The translations under genes were made by a program, and so were the position numbers. The notes under the pieces are model-generated. The model was not told the origin of the DNA and searched no databases. It worked only from the letters and a program-made list of their open reading frames with translations. A stretch of DNA of 27,120 nucleotides from JAVBPR01 sp031549485. Lineage in GTDB: Bacteria; Bacillota; Clostridia; Oscillospirales; Feifaniaceae. This document shows, one piece after another, positions 1-6,183 of this stretch. The DNA lies in contig JAVBPR010000003.1 of NCBI GenBank assembly GCA_031549485.1, positions 1 to 27,120 on the forward strand, given 5' to 3'. Within the stretch, counting starts at the first letter, position 1. Every line of letters begins with the position of its first letter.

Positions 1-561
1 GTCGTTTATCCCTTTGCAAAGGACAATCTGGGTATTAATAACGATTCCGTTTTCCGCAAAACGCTTCATAATCCCCAGGCACTCGCCCGCATTTTTGTTT
101 TTCATCATAAGGCGGCGCACTTCCGGGTTTGTCGCGTGAACCGAAATGTTTATCGGGCTTATTTTTAGCTTGATTATTCTTTCAATCTCGCTTTGCGACA
201 GGTTTGTAAGCGTTATGTAATTGCCAGACATCAGGCTCATCCGCGCGTCGTCGTCTTTAAAGTAAAGCGGCTCGCGTAGCCCGCGCGGGAGCTGGTCAAT
301 AAAGCAAAAAATGCATTTATTGAGACAGCTTCGCTTGTCATCCATAAGATAAGAATCAAAATCAAGCCCCAAATCGCCGACCGCCCGAAGCTTTATCTCT
401 CTTCCCGAAACGGTGACCGAGCTTATTTTCGAAGAGGTGTGATAAAGATAATCGAGAAGGTCGTTTATTTCGTTGCCGTTAATTTTTTCAAGGCAGTCCC
501 CCGCAGCCGCTTTGCCGTAAAGCGGGCTGTTTTTCGCCACCCCTATAATCCTGCTTCCCAA
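1..561 (-). CDS. DUF512 family radical SAM protein, N-terminal part
   Basis: Partial gene: the C-terminus runs off the left edge, leaving 187 codons. The N-terminal ~75 residues look like the PDZ-like module of this family (GSRIIGVAKNSPLYGKAAAG, then DCLEKINGNEIND). The radical SAM cysteine cluster follows as CLNKCIFCFIDQLPRGLR, then the family signature LYFKDDDARMSLMSGNYITL and SPINISVHATNPEVRRLMM. The start is a TTG at 561, chosen because a GAGGTG ribosome binding site precedes it by about 6 bases and no better ATG is available. The family (DUF512, COG1625-like) is widespread in Clostridia and binds a 4Fe-4S cluster; its reaction is not established. The gene lies just after the rpmF terminator, so its expression probably depends on read-through or an unseen promoter. 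The family call is firm; function is unknown. Confidence 0.9.
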   Translation of the reverse strand, partial: MGSRIIGVAKNSPLYGKAAAGDCLEKINGNEINDLLDYLYHTSSKISSVTVSGREIKLRAVGDLGLDFDSYLMDDKRSCLNKCIFCFIDQLPRGLREPLYFKDDDARMSLMSGNYITLTNLSQSEIERIIKLKISPINISVHATNPEVRRLMMKNKNAGECLGIMKRFAENGIVINTQIVLCKGIND

Positions 562-573
562 AATATCACCTCT

Positions 574-611
574 TAAAAAATTCGGAGAAGGCTTAAAAGC
601 CTGCTCCGAAT
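574..611 (-). terminator. Intrinsic terminator after rpmF
   Basis: On the minus strand an 8-bp outer stem (ATTCGGAG with CTCCGAAT) encloses a second 5-bp stem (AGGCT/AGCCT), followed by a run of six T. It sits directly after the L32 stop codon and only a few bases before the ribosome binding site of the DUF512 gene. Confidence 0.85.
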
Positions 612-615
612 CCGT

Positions 616-798
616 TTACGCCTCTTTTTTTATTACCTGCTTGCCTTTGTATGTTCCGCAAGCCGCGCATACTCTATGCGGCGTTTTAAGTTCTCCGCAC
701 TGCGGGCATTTTACAAGCATCGGAATATCAAGTTTCCATACACTGCTTCTGCGCGAATTCTTTCTCGCATGCGATAGTTTTCTCTTTGGTACTGCCAT
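616..798 (-). CDS. rpmF: 50S ribosomal protein L32
   Basis: This is a 60-residue protein starting MAVPKRKLSHARKNSRRS, the standard L32 N-terminus. The zinc-binding form is present, with paired cysteines CPQC and CAAC around residues 31-47. L32 is a small late-assembling protein of the large ribosomal subunit. Length and sequence match the family throughout. A GGAGG-type ribosome binding site lies just upstream of the ATG. It follows the yceD-like gene by about 30 bases on the same strand, the conserved bacterial pairing, and is closed by a strong terminator. Transcription most likely starts at the consensus promoter upstream of yceD. Confidence 0.98.
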   Translation of the reverse strand: MAVPKRKLSHARKNSRRSSVWKLDIPMLVKCPQCGELKTPHRVCAACGTYKGKQVIKKEA

Positions 799-829
799 TT
801 TGGCACCTCCTTATTTAAACGATAAAATT

Positions 830-1321
830 TTATTCAAATTTGTATTCGGACAGCTTTTGAAATCTCGGATCTCCCACGCTTTCGCTGCAATCGCATTTTT
901 CAAAATTGAAATTTGCGCCGCATCTTTGGCACATACCTTTGCAATCTTCTCTGCAAAGCCTTTTTGCCGGAAGCTCAAGGAAAACCGCGCCGAGCGCTAG
1001 CTCCAAAAGGTCTATCCTCTCATTTTCGACAATCAGAAGGGTTTCATCATCTTCATTTTGTTTGTCAAAAACGAGGTATGCCTGAAAAGGCGCCGAAACC
1101 GAGATTTCGGTTTCCTCAAGGCACCGGTCGCAAGGAACACGCATAACCGTGTCCGCCGTAAAGCTTATTGTGACCGCTCCCGCCGCGTTTTTCACGCCGC
1201 CCTTAACATGCAAATCGCAAAATTTTGCGGTATCGTCAAAATCGGGAGGAACCGGCATTACGCAGTCAATCGGAAGATACTGCCCCTCATTATGCATTAC
1301 GCCGCCGACGTTTAAAATCAT
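830..1321 (-). CDS. yceD: YceD/DUF177 family protein
   Basis: This 163-residue acidic protein belongs to the YceD (DUF177) family, in bacteria almost always encoded just before rpmF and linked to 23S rRNA processing or large-subunit biogenesis. Visible hallmarks are the central VPCDRCLEE motif and the C-terminal CKGMCQRCGANFNFEKCDC cysteine cluster, followed by DPRFQKLSE. The ATG at 1321 is chosen because GGAG lies 6 bases upstream. An in-frame ATG at 1333 has only a poor site. Longer in-frame extensions towards 1603 run through the promoter and the opposite-strand gene and are not credible. The gene is the first of a yceD-rpmF operon behind a perfect promoter. The family assignment is firm; the molecular role rests on family knowledge. 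Confidence 0.92.
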   Translation of the reverse strand: MILNVGGVMHNEGQYLPIDCVMPVPPDFDDTAKFCDLHVKGGVKNAAGAVTISFTADTVMRVPCDRCLEETEISVSAPFQAYLVFDKQNEDDETLLIVENERIDLLELALGAVFLELPAKRLCREDCKGMCQRCGANFNFEKCDCSESVGDPRFQKLSEYKFE

Positions 1322-1352
1322 AGCTCTCTCCATCTTCACAGATACGCAATAT

Positions 1353-1381
1353 ATTATACTTTTATAAGTATTAGTTGTCAA
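1353..1381 (-). promoter_or_regulatory. Sigma-A promoter of yceD-rpmF
   Basis: On the minus strand, TTGACA (1381-1376) and TATAAT (1358-1353) are separated by exactly 17 bases. Both boxes match the consensus perfectly, about 30 bases before the yceD start. Confidence 0.88.
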
Positions 1382-1409
1382 CTTATAATTTTTGACAGCT
1401 CTGCCTTTG

Positions 1410-1438
1410 TTGACACTATTATTCCCATATAATATAAT
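1410..1438 (+). promoter_or_regulatory. Sigma-A promoter of stalk-domain gene
   Basis: TTGACA at 1410-1415 and TATAAT at 1433-1438 have a 17-base spacer, a perfect consensus. It lies back to back with the yceD promoter, the two -35 boxes being 28 bases apart, and 34 bases before the ATG at 1473. A second TTGACA at 1392-1397 has no matching -10 box. Confidence 0.88.
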
Positions 1439-1472
1439 TATATCATCAACTAACAATGTTTGGAGATAATTT

Positions 1473-2471
1473 ATGAAAAAAATCATAGCCATTATTCTTT
1501 CTTTAATAATGCTGTTTACATTGCTTCCGCTTGCCGCGGCGTCGCAGCGCGACGAGGATTTGACCGTTTCGTACCGCACCGTTAAAATCGCGGTCGACGG
1601 CAAGCTCTCTTCCCCACGCGACGCTTCGGGAAATATTATCGAACCGTTTATTTATGAGGGGACAACCTATCTTCCGGTTCGCGGAATCAGCTCCGCCCTC
1701 GGTTTAAAGGTCGATTTTGATTCTTCTACCAACACGGTCGTTATTACAAAAGGCGTTTACACCGATTCGGAATATGTCGCGCCGGTAAAAACCGATGATG
1801 CTAAAATAACCGCGAGCTATCGCGATGTTAAAATTACCGTGGGCGGCATCGAAGTCACCCCGAAAGACGCCGCCGGAAACGATATCGAGCCGTTTATCTA
1901 CGAGGGAACAACCTATCTTCCGGTCCGCGGAATCAGCGCCGCTCTCGGCCGCGAGGTTTCCTTTGATACCGCCGATAACACCGTTTACGTCGGGCTTCAG
2001 CCGGTTGAAAACAAATATTCGCTCACTTCCCCCGCGCCAAGCAACAGTTCGCAGCTCGTTCTCGTAAATAACGAACACGGCAGATTTGTCGCCCGTATTT
2101 CGATATCGAGATTAATCGAATCTTCCGCTGCCGAGGACTTGATATATCAGGCGAGCCCCAACAACAAGCCGCTTGAGCAGTCCCGCAAATACGGCCTCGT
2201 TTCGCTCACGATTACCATTATCGATTCGGCCGACAAAGCGCCGGTAAAAATTAACTCGGATTTATTCAAGATTTACACCTCGAATAATAAAGAATATACT
2301 TTCCCGCGCGTTACAAATCCCAGACCAACTATCGACGCAACTCTGATGGTCGGCCAGTCTGTTACCGGATATTATGCATATGTCGTTCCGTTCAACGAGC
2401 GCTATCCAAAACTCTCGTTCGGCGAATGGGAAGGCGGGCATGCCGCTTATTTGAAACTTTACAACGGCTGA
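1473..2471 (+). CDS. Exported protein with two copper amine oxidase N-terminal-like stalk domains
   Basis: This 332-residue protein has a clear Sec signal peptide: MKKII, a hydrophobic stretch to about residue 22, and likely cleavage near AAA-SQ at residues 22-25. Two stalk domains of the copper amine oxidase N-terminal type follow at about residues 31-92 and 113-174. They repeat with an 82-residue period, each carrying the core IEPFIYEGTTYLPVRGIS. Residues ~190-332 form a beta-rich C-terminal domain resembling DUF4352-like modules (inference). No copper amine oxidase catalytic domain is present. In Bacillota such stalk domains occur in many cell-surface proteins and may mediate wall or matrix contacts. 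A GGAGA ribosome binding site and a perfect promoter precede the gene, and a shared bidirectional terminator follows. The substrate or partner cannot be told. Confidence 0.85.
   Translation: MKKIIAIILSLIMLFTLLPLAAASQRDEDLTVSYRTVKIAVDGKLSSPRDASGNIIEPFIYEGTTYLPVRGISSALGLKVDFDSSTNTVVITKGVYTDSEYVAPVKTDDAKITASYRDVKITVGGIEVTPKDAAGNDIEPFIYEGTTYLPVRGISAALGREVSFDTADNTVYVGLQPVENKYSLTSPAPSNSSQLVLVNNEHGRFVARISISRLIESSAAEDLIYQASPNNKPLEQSRKYGLVSLTITIIDSADKAPVKINSDLFKIYTSNNKEYTFPRVTNPRPTIDATLMVGQSVTGYYAYVVPFNERYPKLSFGEWEGGHAAYLKLYNG
1563..1994 (+). repeat. Intragenic tandem duplication of stalk domain
   Basis: Two DNA copies, about 1563-1748 and 1809-1994, repeat with a 246-base period. They are nearly identical over the segment encoding EPFIYEGTTYLPVRGIS, where the differences are mostly at third codon positions. 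The outer parts have drifted further. Confidence 0.8.
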
Positions 2472-2485
2472 TACTGAGGGACTAA

Positions 2486-2520
2486 AAAACCCGCTTCCGC
2501 AAATTGCGGAAGCGGGTTTT
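2486..2520. terminator. Bidirectional intrinsic terminator
   Basis: A 15-bp perfect stem (AAAACCCGCTTCCGC with its complement) has a 5-base loop, with A-tracts and T-tracts on both sides. It can end the plus-strand stalk-domain gene and the convergent minus-strand galKT transcript. Confidence 0.92.
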
Positions 2521-2566
2521 ATTTTTGATAATCGTAAATATTTTTACGAAAAACCGGCTTTGCCTT

Positions 2567-4006
2567 TTAAAGCAGTTTTGTGAAATTTTCAAAATCCGAA
2601 ACTGTTTTGAATACGCCGCAGTCTTTTAAAACTTCTTCAAAGCATAGCCCGGTCTCGGCGTATAATCGTTCTTTCGTCAGCGCGCCTTTTTTCGCAATGG
2701 CTTCCGCCCATTCGGCATGCGGCGCGGTAAGCGGATTCTCAAAAAGATTTTCGCCGCGCTTTTCGGCTTCTATTATCTCGTCAAATTCTTTTTTGAGTCG
2801 CCCCGGCAAAACAGCAAGCCCCATAACCTCGATTAGCCCGATGTTTTCTTTTTTGATGTGATGAAGTTCCGGGCGCGGATGAAAAATCCCGAGCGGCCGC
2901 TCCGGCGTTCTTCTGTTGTTGCGGAGAACAAGATCGAGCTCGTATTTTCCGCCTCTTTTTCTCGCAATCGGCGTTATTGTATTATGCCGCTCCCCCTCGC
3001 TTTCCGCGAGGATTCCTATTTCTTCGCGGCTGTAATTTTTCCATTTTTCAAAAATGTGCGATGCGGCAGCGACAAGCTCTTCCTTATTTTCGCCTGAAAG
3101 GCGGAGAACCGAAAGCGGCCAATCCAAAATCCCGCAATCAGTAGCCTTAAATCCCTCGAGCAAAACAGGAGAAATAATTTTTGCGCCGTCCATCGGAAAT
3201 TCGTGGCGGCCGCCCTGAAAATGCTCGTGCGCCATAATAGAGCCGCCTACATACGGCAAATCCGCGTTTGAGCCGATAAAATAATGCGGAAAAATATCGA
3301 GGAAAGAAAGTAATTTTATAAAGGTGCTTTCATCAATTTTCATCGGCAAATGGCGGCTGTTTATCACGATACAATGCTCGTTGTAGTAAACATAAGGCGA
3401 AAATTGAAGTCCCCAGCTATCGCCGCAAAGGGAAATCGGAATAATCCTAAGATTTTGCCGCGGCGCCTGCGCAAGATTTCCCGCAAACCCCTCATTTTCA
3501 AAGCAAATCGAGCATTTCGGATAATTCGCGGCCGCGGTTTTCGCCGCCGCTATCGCCTTCGGATCTTTTTCGGGTTTCGAAAGGTTTATCGTCATCTCAA
3601 AATCGGTGGACGGCGTTTCTGCCCGCCATTTAACATCTTTTTCTATTCTGTTTTTTTTGATGTAATCAATATCGCCGCAAAACTCATAAAACCAATCGGT
3701 TGCTTTTATGGGGTTCTCTCCGTAAAATTGCCAAAATCTACTTGCAACTTCGGACGGAGGAGGTGTGAACGCGCCCGCGATTTTCGCAAAAAATAAATCT
3801 TTTTCGGTTTCGCTGTCGCCCGAAATTCCGTTTGAAACCGCGCTTTTAAAAGCGGCTTCCAAAAGTTCCTCCGCCGTTTCGGCGGTTGTCGGAAGATCCT
3901 CGGAAAGGCAGAGGGCTTCCAGAATCCTGTTTTTTGTATAGATAAAATCCGCCGCGATTATAAGACCTTTTGAAAGCGCGTATTTCGCAAGTTTTTCAGC
4001 TATCAA
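2567..4006 (-). CDS. galT: UDP-glucose--hexose-1-phosphate uridylyltransferase, class II
   Basis: GalT exchanges UMP between UDP-glucose and galactose-1-phosphate in the Leloir pathway. This is the long Bacillota class II form, about 480 residues. Its landmarks are YALSKGLIIAADFIYTKNRI near the N-terminus, ICFENEGFAGN, and the nucleotidyl-transfer motif GGSIMAHEHFQGG. The motif's histidines correspond to the catalytic HxH pair. I chose TTG at 4006: an AGGCGG site lies 8 bases upstream, it overlaps the galK stop by a few bases as expected for coupled translation, and the resulting N-terminus fits the family. A TTG at 4036 is also open but has no ribosome binding site and would overlap galK by 41 bases. 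A bidirectional terminator closes the operon. Confidence 0.95.
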   Translation of the reverse strand: MIAEKLAKYALSKGLIIAADFIYTKNRILEALCLSEDLPTTAETAEELLEAAFKSAVSNGISGDSETEKDLFFAKIAGAFTPPPSEVASRFWQFYGENPIKATDWFYEFCGDIDYIKKNRIEKDVKWRAETPSTDFEMTINLSKPEKDPKAIAAAKTAAANYPKCSICFENEGFAGNLAQAPRQNLRIIPISLCGDSWGLQFSPYVYYNEHCIVINSRHLPMKIDESTFIKLLSFLDIFPHYFIGSNADLPYVGGSIMAHEHFQGGRHEFPMDGAKIISPVLLEGFKATDCGILDWPLSVLRLSGENKEELVAAASHIFEKWKNYSREEIGILAESEGERHNTITPIARKRGGKYELDLVLRNNRRTPERPLGIFHPRPELHHIKKENIGLIEVMGLAVLPGRLKKEFDEIIEAEKRGENLFENPLTAPHAEWAEAIAKKGALTKERLYAETGLCFEEVLKDCGVFKTVSDFENFTKLL

Positions 4007-5177
4007 TCTTTCCGCCGCCTTTCGCCCGAATTTCAAGTGCCGTGCAGCTGTTTTTCCCTGTTACCTGCTCTATTTCGGTCTTGAAATTTTCATAAATTCC
4101 AAGCGGAACAAAGCCGAGAACCGTGCCTGCAAATCCGCCGCCGTGAACGCGAAAAGCGCCTTTACCGCGGGCAATCCGCTCGCAAGCGGCAAGCGCAATC
4201 GGAATCGGCTGCTCCCTTGTTGCGCCGGTTTTCATAACATTTTGAAGGTGGATCACGCTCGAACGGCCGCTTTCTTTTACAAGGCTTAAAAAGCTATCGA
4301 CATCGCCGTTTTTAAGCGCATCCGCTTCGTCTTTTGCGCGCTCGTTTTCCTCAAAAAAATGAAACGCGCGCAAAACCGCTCTGTCACCCGCTTTTTCACG
4401 TATTTTTGCAAGATTTTTCCGGAACGCCTCATAATCGACAAAACGCAAAAACTTCTCGCCGAAAAACCCGGAAACCGCCGCCATTTCATCGGTAATCGAA
4501 GCATATTCTCCGGTGAGGTTTTTGTGGTCTCCGCCGGTCGCAATTACGCAAACTCTATATCCGTTTTTCTCAAAATCAAATTGTATTTTTTCTATTTTCG
4601 GCTCGCTTAAAGACTCGAAATCTATCGAGACGATGCCGCCGACCGACGATGCCGCCTGATCCATAAGCCCGCACGGCTTGCCAAAATATTCTCGCTCCGC
4701 ATACTGTCCGGCTTTTGCAAGGTCAACCGCAGAAATCGCTCCGCCGCAGAAAAAATGATTAAAAATATTGCCGACCAAAACCTCAAAAGCGGCCGAGGAA
4801 GAAAGCCCGAATCCGCCGGGAATATCGCTTTCGGTATAGGCGTTAAATCCGCTTATTTTATGCCCCGATTTTGCGATATACGCCGCGACGCCGCGAATCA
4901 GCGCCGCCGATTTCCCTTTCTCGCCTTCACGCGGCGAAAGGTCGCAAAGATCGACCGTTTCTGCCTCGTACCCTTTTGTGTAAAGCCGCACGACATTTTC
5001 CCCGTTTATCGCCGCCGCGCCGTCTGCCGAAAGATTTATCGCCGCCGCCAAGACAATCCCGTTCTGGTGGTCGGTGTGATTTCCACCGAGCTCTATCCGC
5101 CCCGGAGCGGTGAAATAGCAAAGCTCGCCCTTCCCGTATTTTTTGATATAACCTTCCGAAAGCCTGTCGATAAGCAT
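3996..5177 (-). CDS. galK: Galactokinase
   Basis: This 393-residue GHMP-family kinase phosphorylates galactose to galactose-1-phosphate, the substrate of the GalT encoded next. The galactose-binding signature is GRIELGGNHTDHQNG at about residues 26-40. The ATP-binding GHMP motif is GGFGLSSSAA, the catalytic aspartate motif is CGLMDQAASS, and the C-terminal motif is HGGGFAGTVLGF. The start is the ATG at 5177, preceded by GAGGAGAG at good spacing; a longer TTG start at 5204 reads through that ribosome binding site and is rejected. It overlaps galT slightly. The 20 bases covering the ribosome binding site and ATG are repeated exactly at the start of the upstream nucleotidyltransferase gene, which lies only 79 bases away on the same strand. 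Confidence 0.96.
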   Translation of the reverse strand: MLIDRLSEGYIKKYGKGELCYFTAPGRIELGGNHTDHQNGIVLAAAINLSADGAAAINGENVVRLYTKGYEAETVDLCDLSPREGEKGKSAALIRGVAAYIAKSGHKISGFNAYTESDIPGGFGLSSSAAFEVLVGNIFNHFFCGGAISAVDLAKAGQYAEREYFGKPCGLMDQAASSVGGIVSIDFESLSEPKIEKIQFDFEKNGYRVCVIATGGDHKNLTGEYASITDEMAAVSGFFGEKFLRFVDYEAFRKNLAKIREKAGDRAVLRAFHFFEENERAKDEADALKNGDVDSFLSLVKESGRSSVIHLQNVMKTGATREQPIPIALAACERIARGKGAFRVHGGGFAGTVLGFVPLGIYENFKTEIEQVTGKNSCTALEIRAKGGGKIDS

Positions 5178-5194
5178 AAAATCTCTCCTCGCTG
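5175..5194 (-). repeat. 20-bp direct repeat, copy 1 (galK start)
   Basis: Twenty bases including the ribosome binding site GAGGAGAG and the galK ATG are identical to 6019-6038. The flanks differ immediately on both sides. Confidence 0.95.
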
Positions 5195-5256
5195 TTTTTG
5201 CCAAAAGAATATTATTTGATTTCGTTTTGCTTTTAATAACTTTTAAGCGGCGAATA

Positions 5257-6021
5257 TTATGTTTTCAATTCCTTAAACATCATAAGAAATAGTTCATTCA
5301 GCCTTTGCCAGTCGCCGTTATGATCGTCAGGTAAAGTATCAATCGTTTCTTTCAAAGAAACCAAATTTTTCTCAATGTAATTGTTTAGTATTTCAATCCG
5401 TTTGCCTTCGCCCATTTCCGATGTTATCTTTTTTTGTGCGAGCAATTCAGTAATTATGTCTTTCATTTCAGCTTCCAAAACCTCATCCGCAAGTTCGGTA
5501 AAAAGCATCGGCGGCGGACATCTTTTGTCAAGAATCCATTTGCATGCCAAAAGCGGACGTATCACGTAAAAATACTTTTTCAGCTTTACTATATCGCCCT
5601 TAAGAAACTCCCGATAGTTTCCTGCGGCGGTGCTTAAGTAATGATACAATCCGGATTTCGAAGAGAAATAATCATTTATTTCAGCTTTTATTTTATCCCA
5701 ATCATCTGTTGTTTTATATATTATGGGCGAATTGCTCCATTCAAACAAAGTAGGGTTTGATGTGCGTAATAACCGAAGCGCTTTTTGTAAGTCCCAGCCG
5801 TTGATATCCAGCGTCTTGTCAAGTTGCCATTCAATAACATCTCGCGTTTTTTCGAGTTTCAGATAGTGACGAAGATCGCATATATAGAAAAATCGCACGT
5901 CATAATCGCTGTCCGGCGAAGCAAAGCCCCACGCCCTGCTGCCGGACTCAACAGCATGAAGAATTCGCACATTTTCACGCGCTTCTATATCATTGAGCTT
6001 TTGTAAAATAATTTCGGTCAT
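5257..6021 (-). CDS. YcgL-like nucleotidyltransferase
   Basis: This 254-residue protein carries the minimal nucleotidyltransferase (DNA polymerase beta superfamily) motif GSRAWGFASPDSDYDVRFFY. GS sits at residues 27-28 and the metal-binding acidic pair at D39 and D41, followed by a helical C-terminal region. The arrangement matches the COG3541/YcgL group of predicted nucleotidyltransferases, whose substrates are unknown. The ATG at 6021 is chosen because GAGGAGAG precedes it; longer starts read through that site. It lies 79 bases upstream of galK on the same strand behind a promoter at 6096-6068, so the gal genes may be co-transcribed with it. Nothing in the sequence links its function to galactose. 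It is not a HEPN/MNT toxin pair: no small partner gene is present. Confidence 0.85.
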   Translation of the reverse strand: MTEIILQKLNDIEARENVRILHAVESGSRAWGFASPDSDYDVRFFYICDLRHYLKLEKTRDVIEWQLDKTLDINGWDLQKALRLLRTSNPTLFEWSNSPIIYKTTDDWDKIKAEINDYFSSKSGLYHYLSTAAGNYREFLKGDIVKLKKYFYVIRPLLACKWILDKRCPPPMLFTELADEVLEAEMKDIITELLAQKKITSEMGEGKRIEILNNYIEKNLVSLKETIDTLPDDHNGDWQRLNELFLMMFKELKT

Positions 6022-6038
6022 AAAATCTCTCCTCGCTG
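6019..6038 (-). repeat. 20-bp direct repeat, copy 2 (nucleotidyltransferase start)
   Basis: This is an exact copy of 5175-5194 in the same orientation, again covering the ribosome binding site and ATG. The two copies bracket the nucleotidyltransferase gene. Confidence 0.95.
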
Positions 6039-6067
6039 CGCGATATAAAGCAACTTTTATAGTCAAA

Positions 6068-6096
6068 ATTATATGTTAAAGTATTTATTTAATCAA
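6068..6096 (-). promoter_or_regulatory. Probable sigma-A promoter of nucleotidyltransferase/gal genes
   Basis: On the minus strand, TTGATT (6096-6091) and TATAAT (6073-6068) are 17 bases apart, about 47 bases upstream of the ATG at 6021, in an AT-rich stretch. Confidence 0.7.
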
Positions 6097-6129
6097 TTAA
6101 AATATAGAATAATTTGACAGTTGTGAAGC

Positions 6130-6172
6130 AAAAAGCCTCTGACAATGCCGATATCATTATCAGAGGCTTTTT
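6130..6172 (-). terminator. Intrinsic terminator of TIR gene block
   Basis: On the minus strand an 18-bp stem with one G-U pair (AAAAAGCCTCTGATAATG with its partner) encloses a 7-base loop and ends in a T run. It lies a few bases after the TIR gene stop. The arms are almost the same as those of the hairpin at 12882-12924. Confidence 0.88.
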
Positions 6173-6183
6173 CTAAAATTATA

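Noticed and set aside
1322..1603. N-terminal extension of the YceD-like protein
   Set aside because: It crosses the divergent promoters and overlaps the opposite gene; the ATG at 1321 has a proper ribosome binding site.
1704..2078. Minus-strand frame opposite the stalk-domain gene
   Set aside because: No homology, promoter or ribosome binding site; the opposite frame has a signal peptide and clear repeats.
3350..3796. 148-codon plus-strand frame inside galT
   Set aside because: Arginine-rich shadow of a well-supported galT; no family features.
5257..6021. HEPN/MNT toxin-antitoxin pair
   Set aside because: The protein has an MNT-type motif but is too long and has no HEPN partner next to it.
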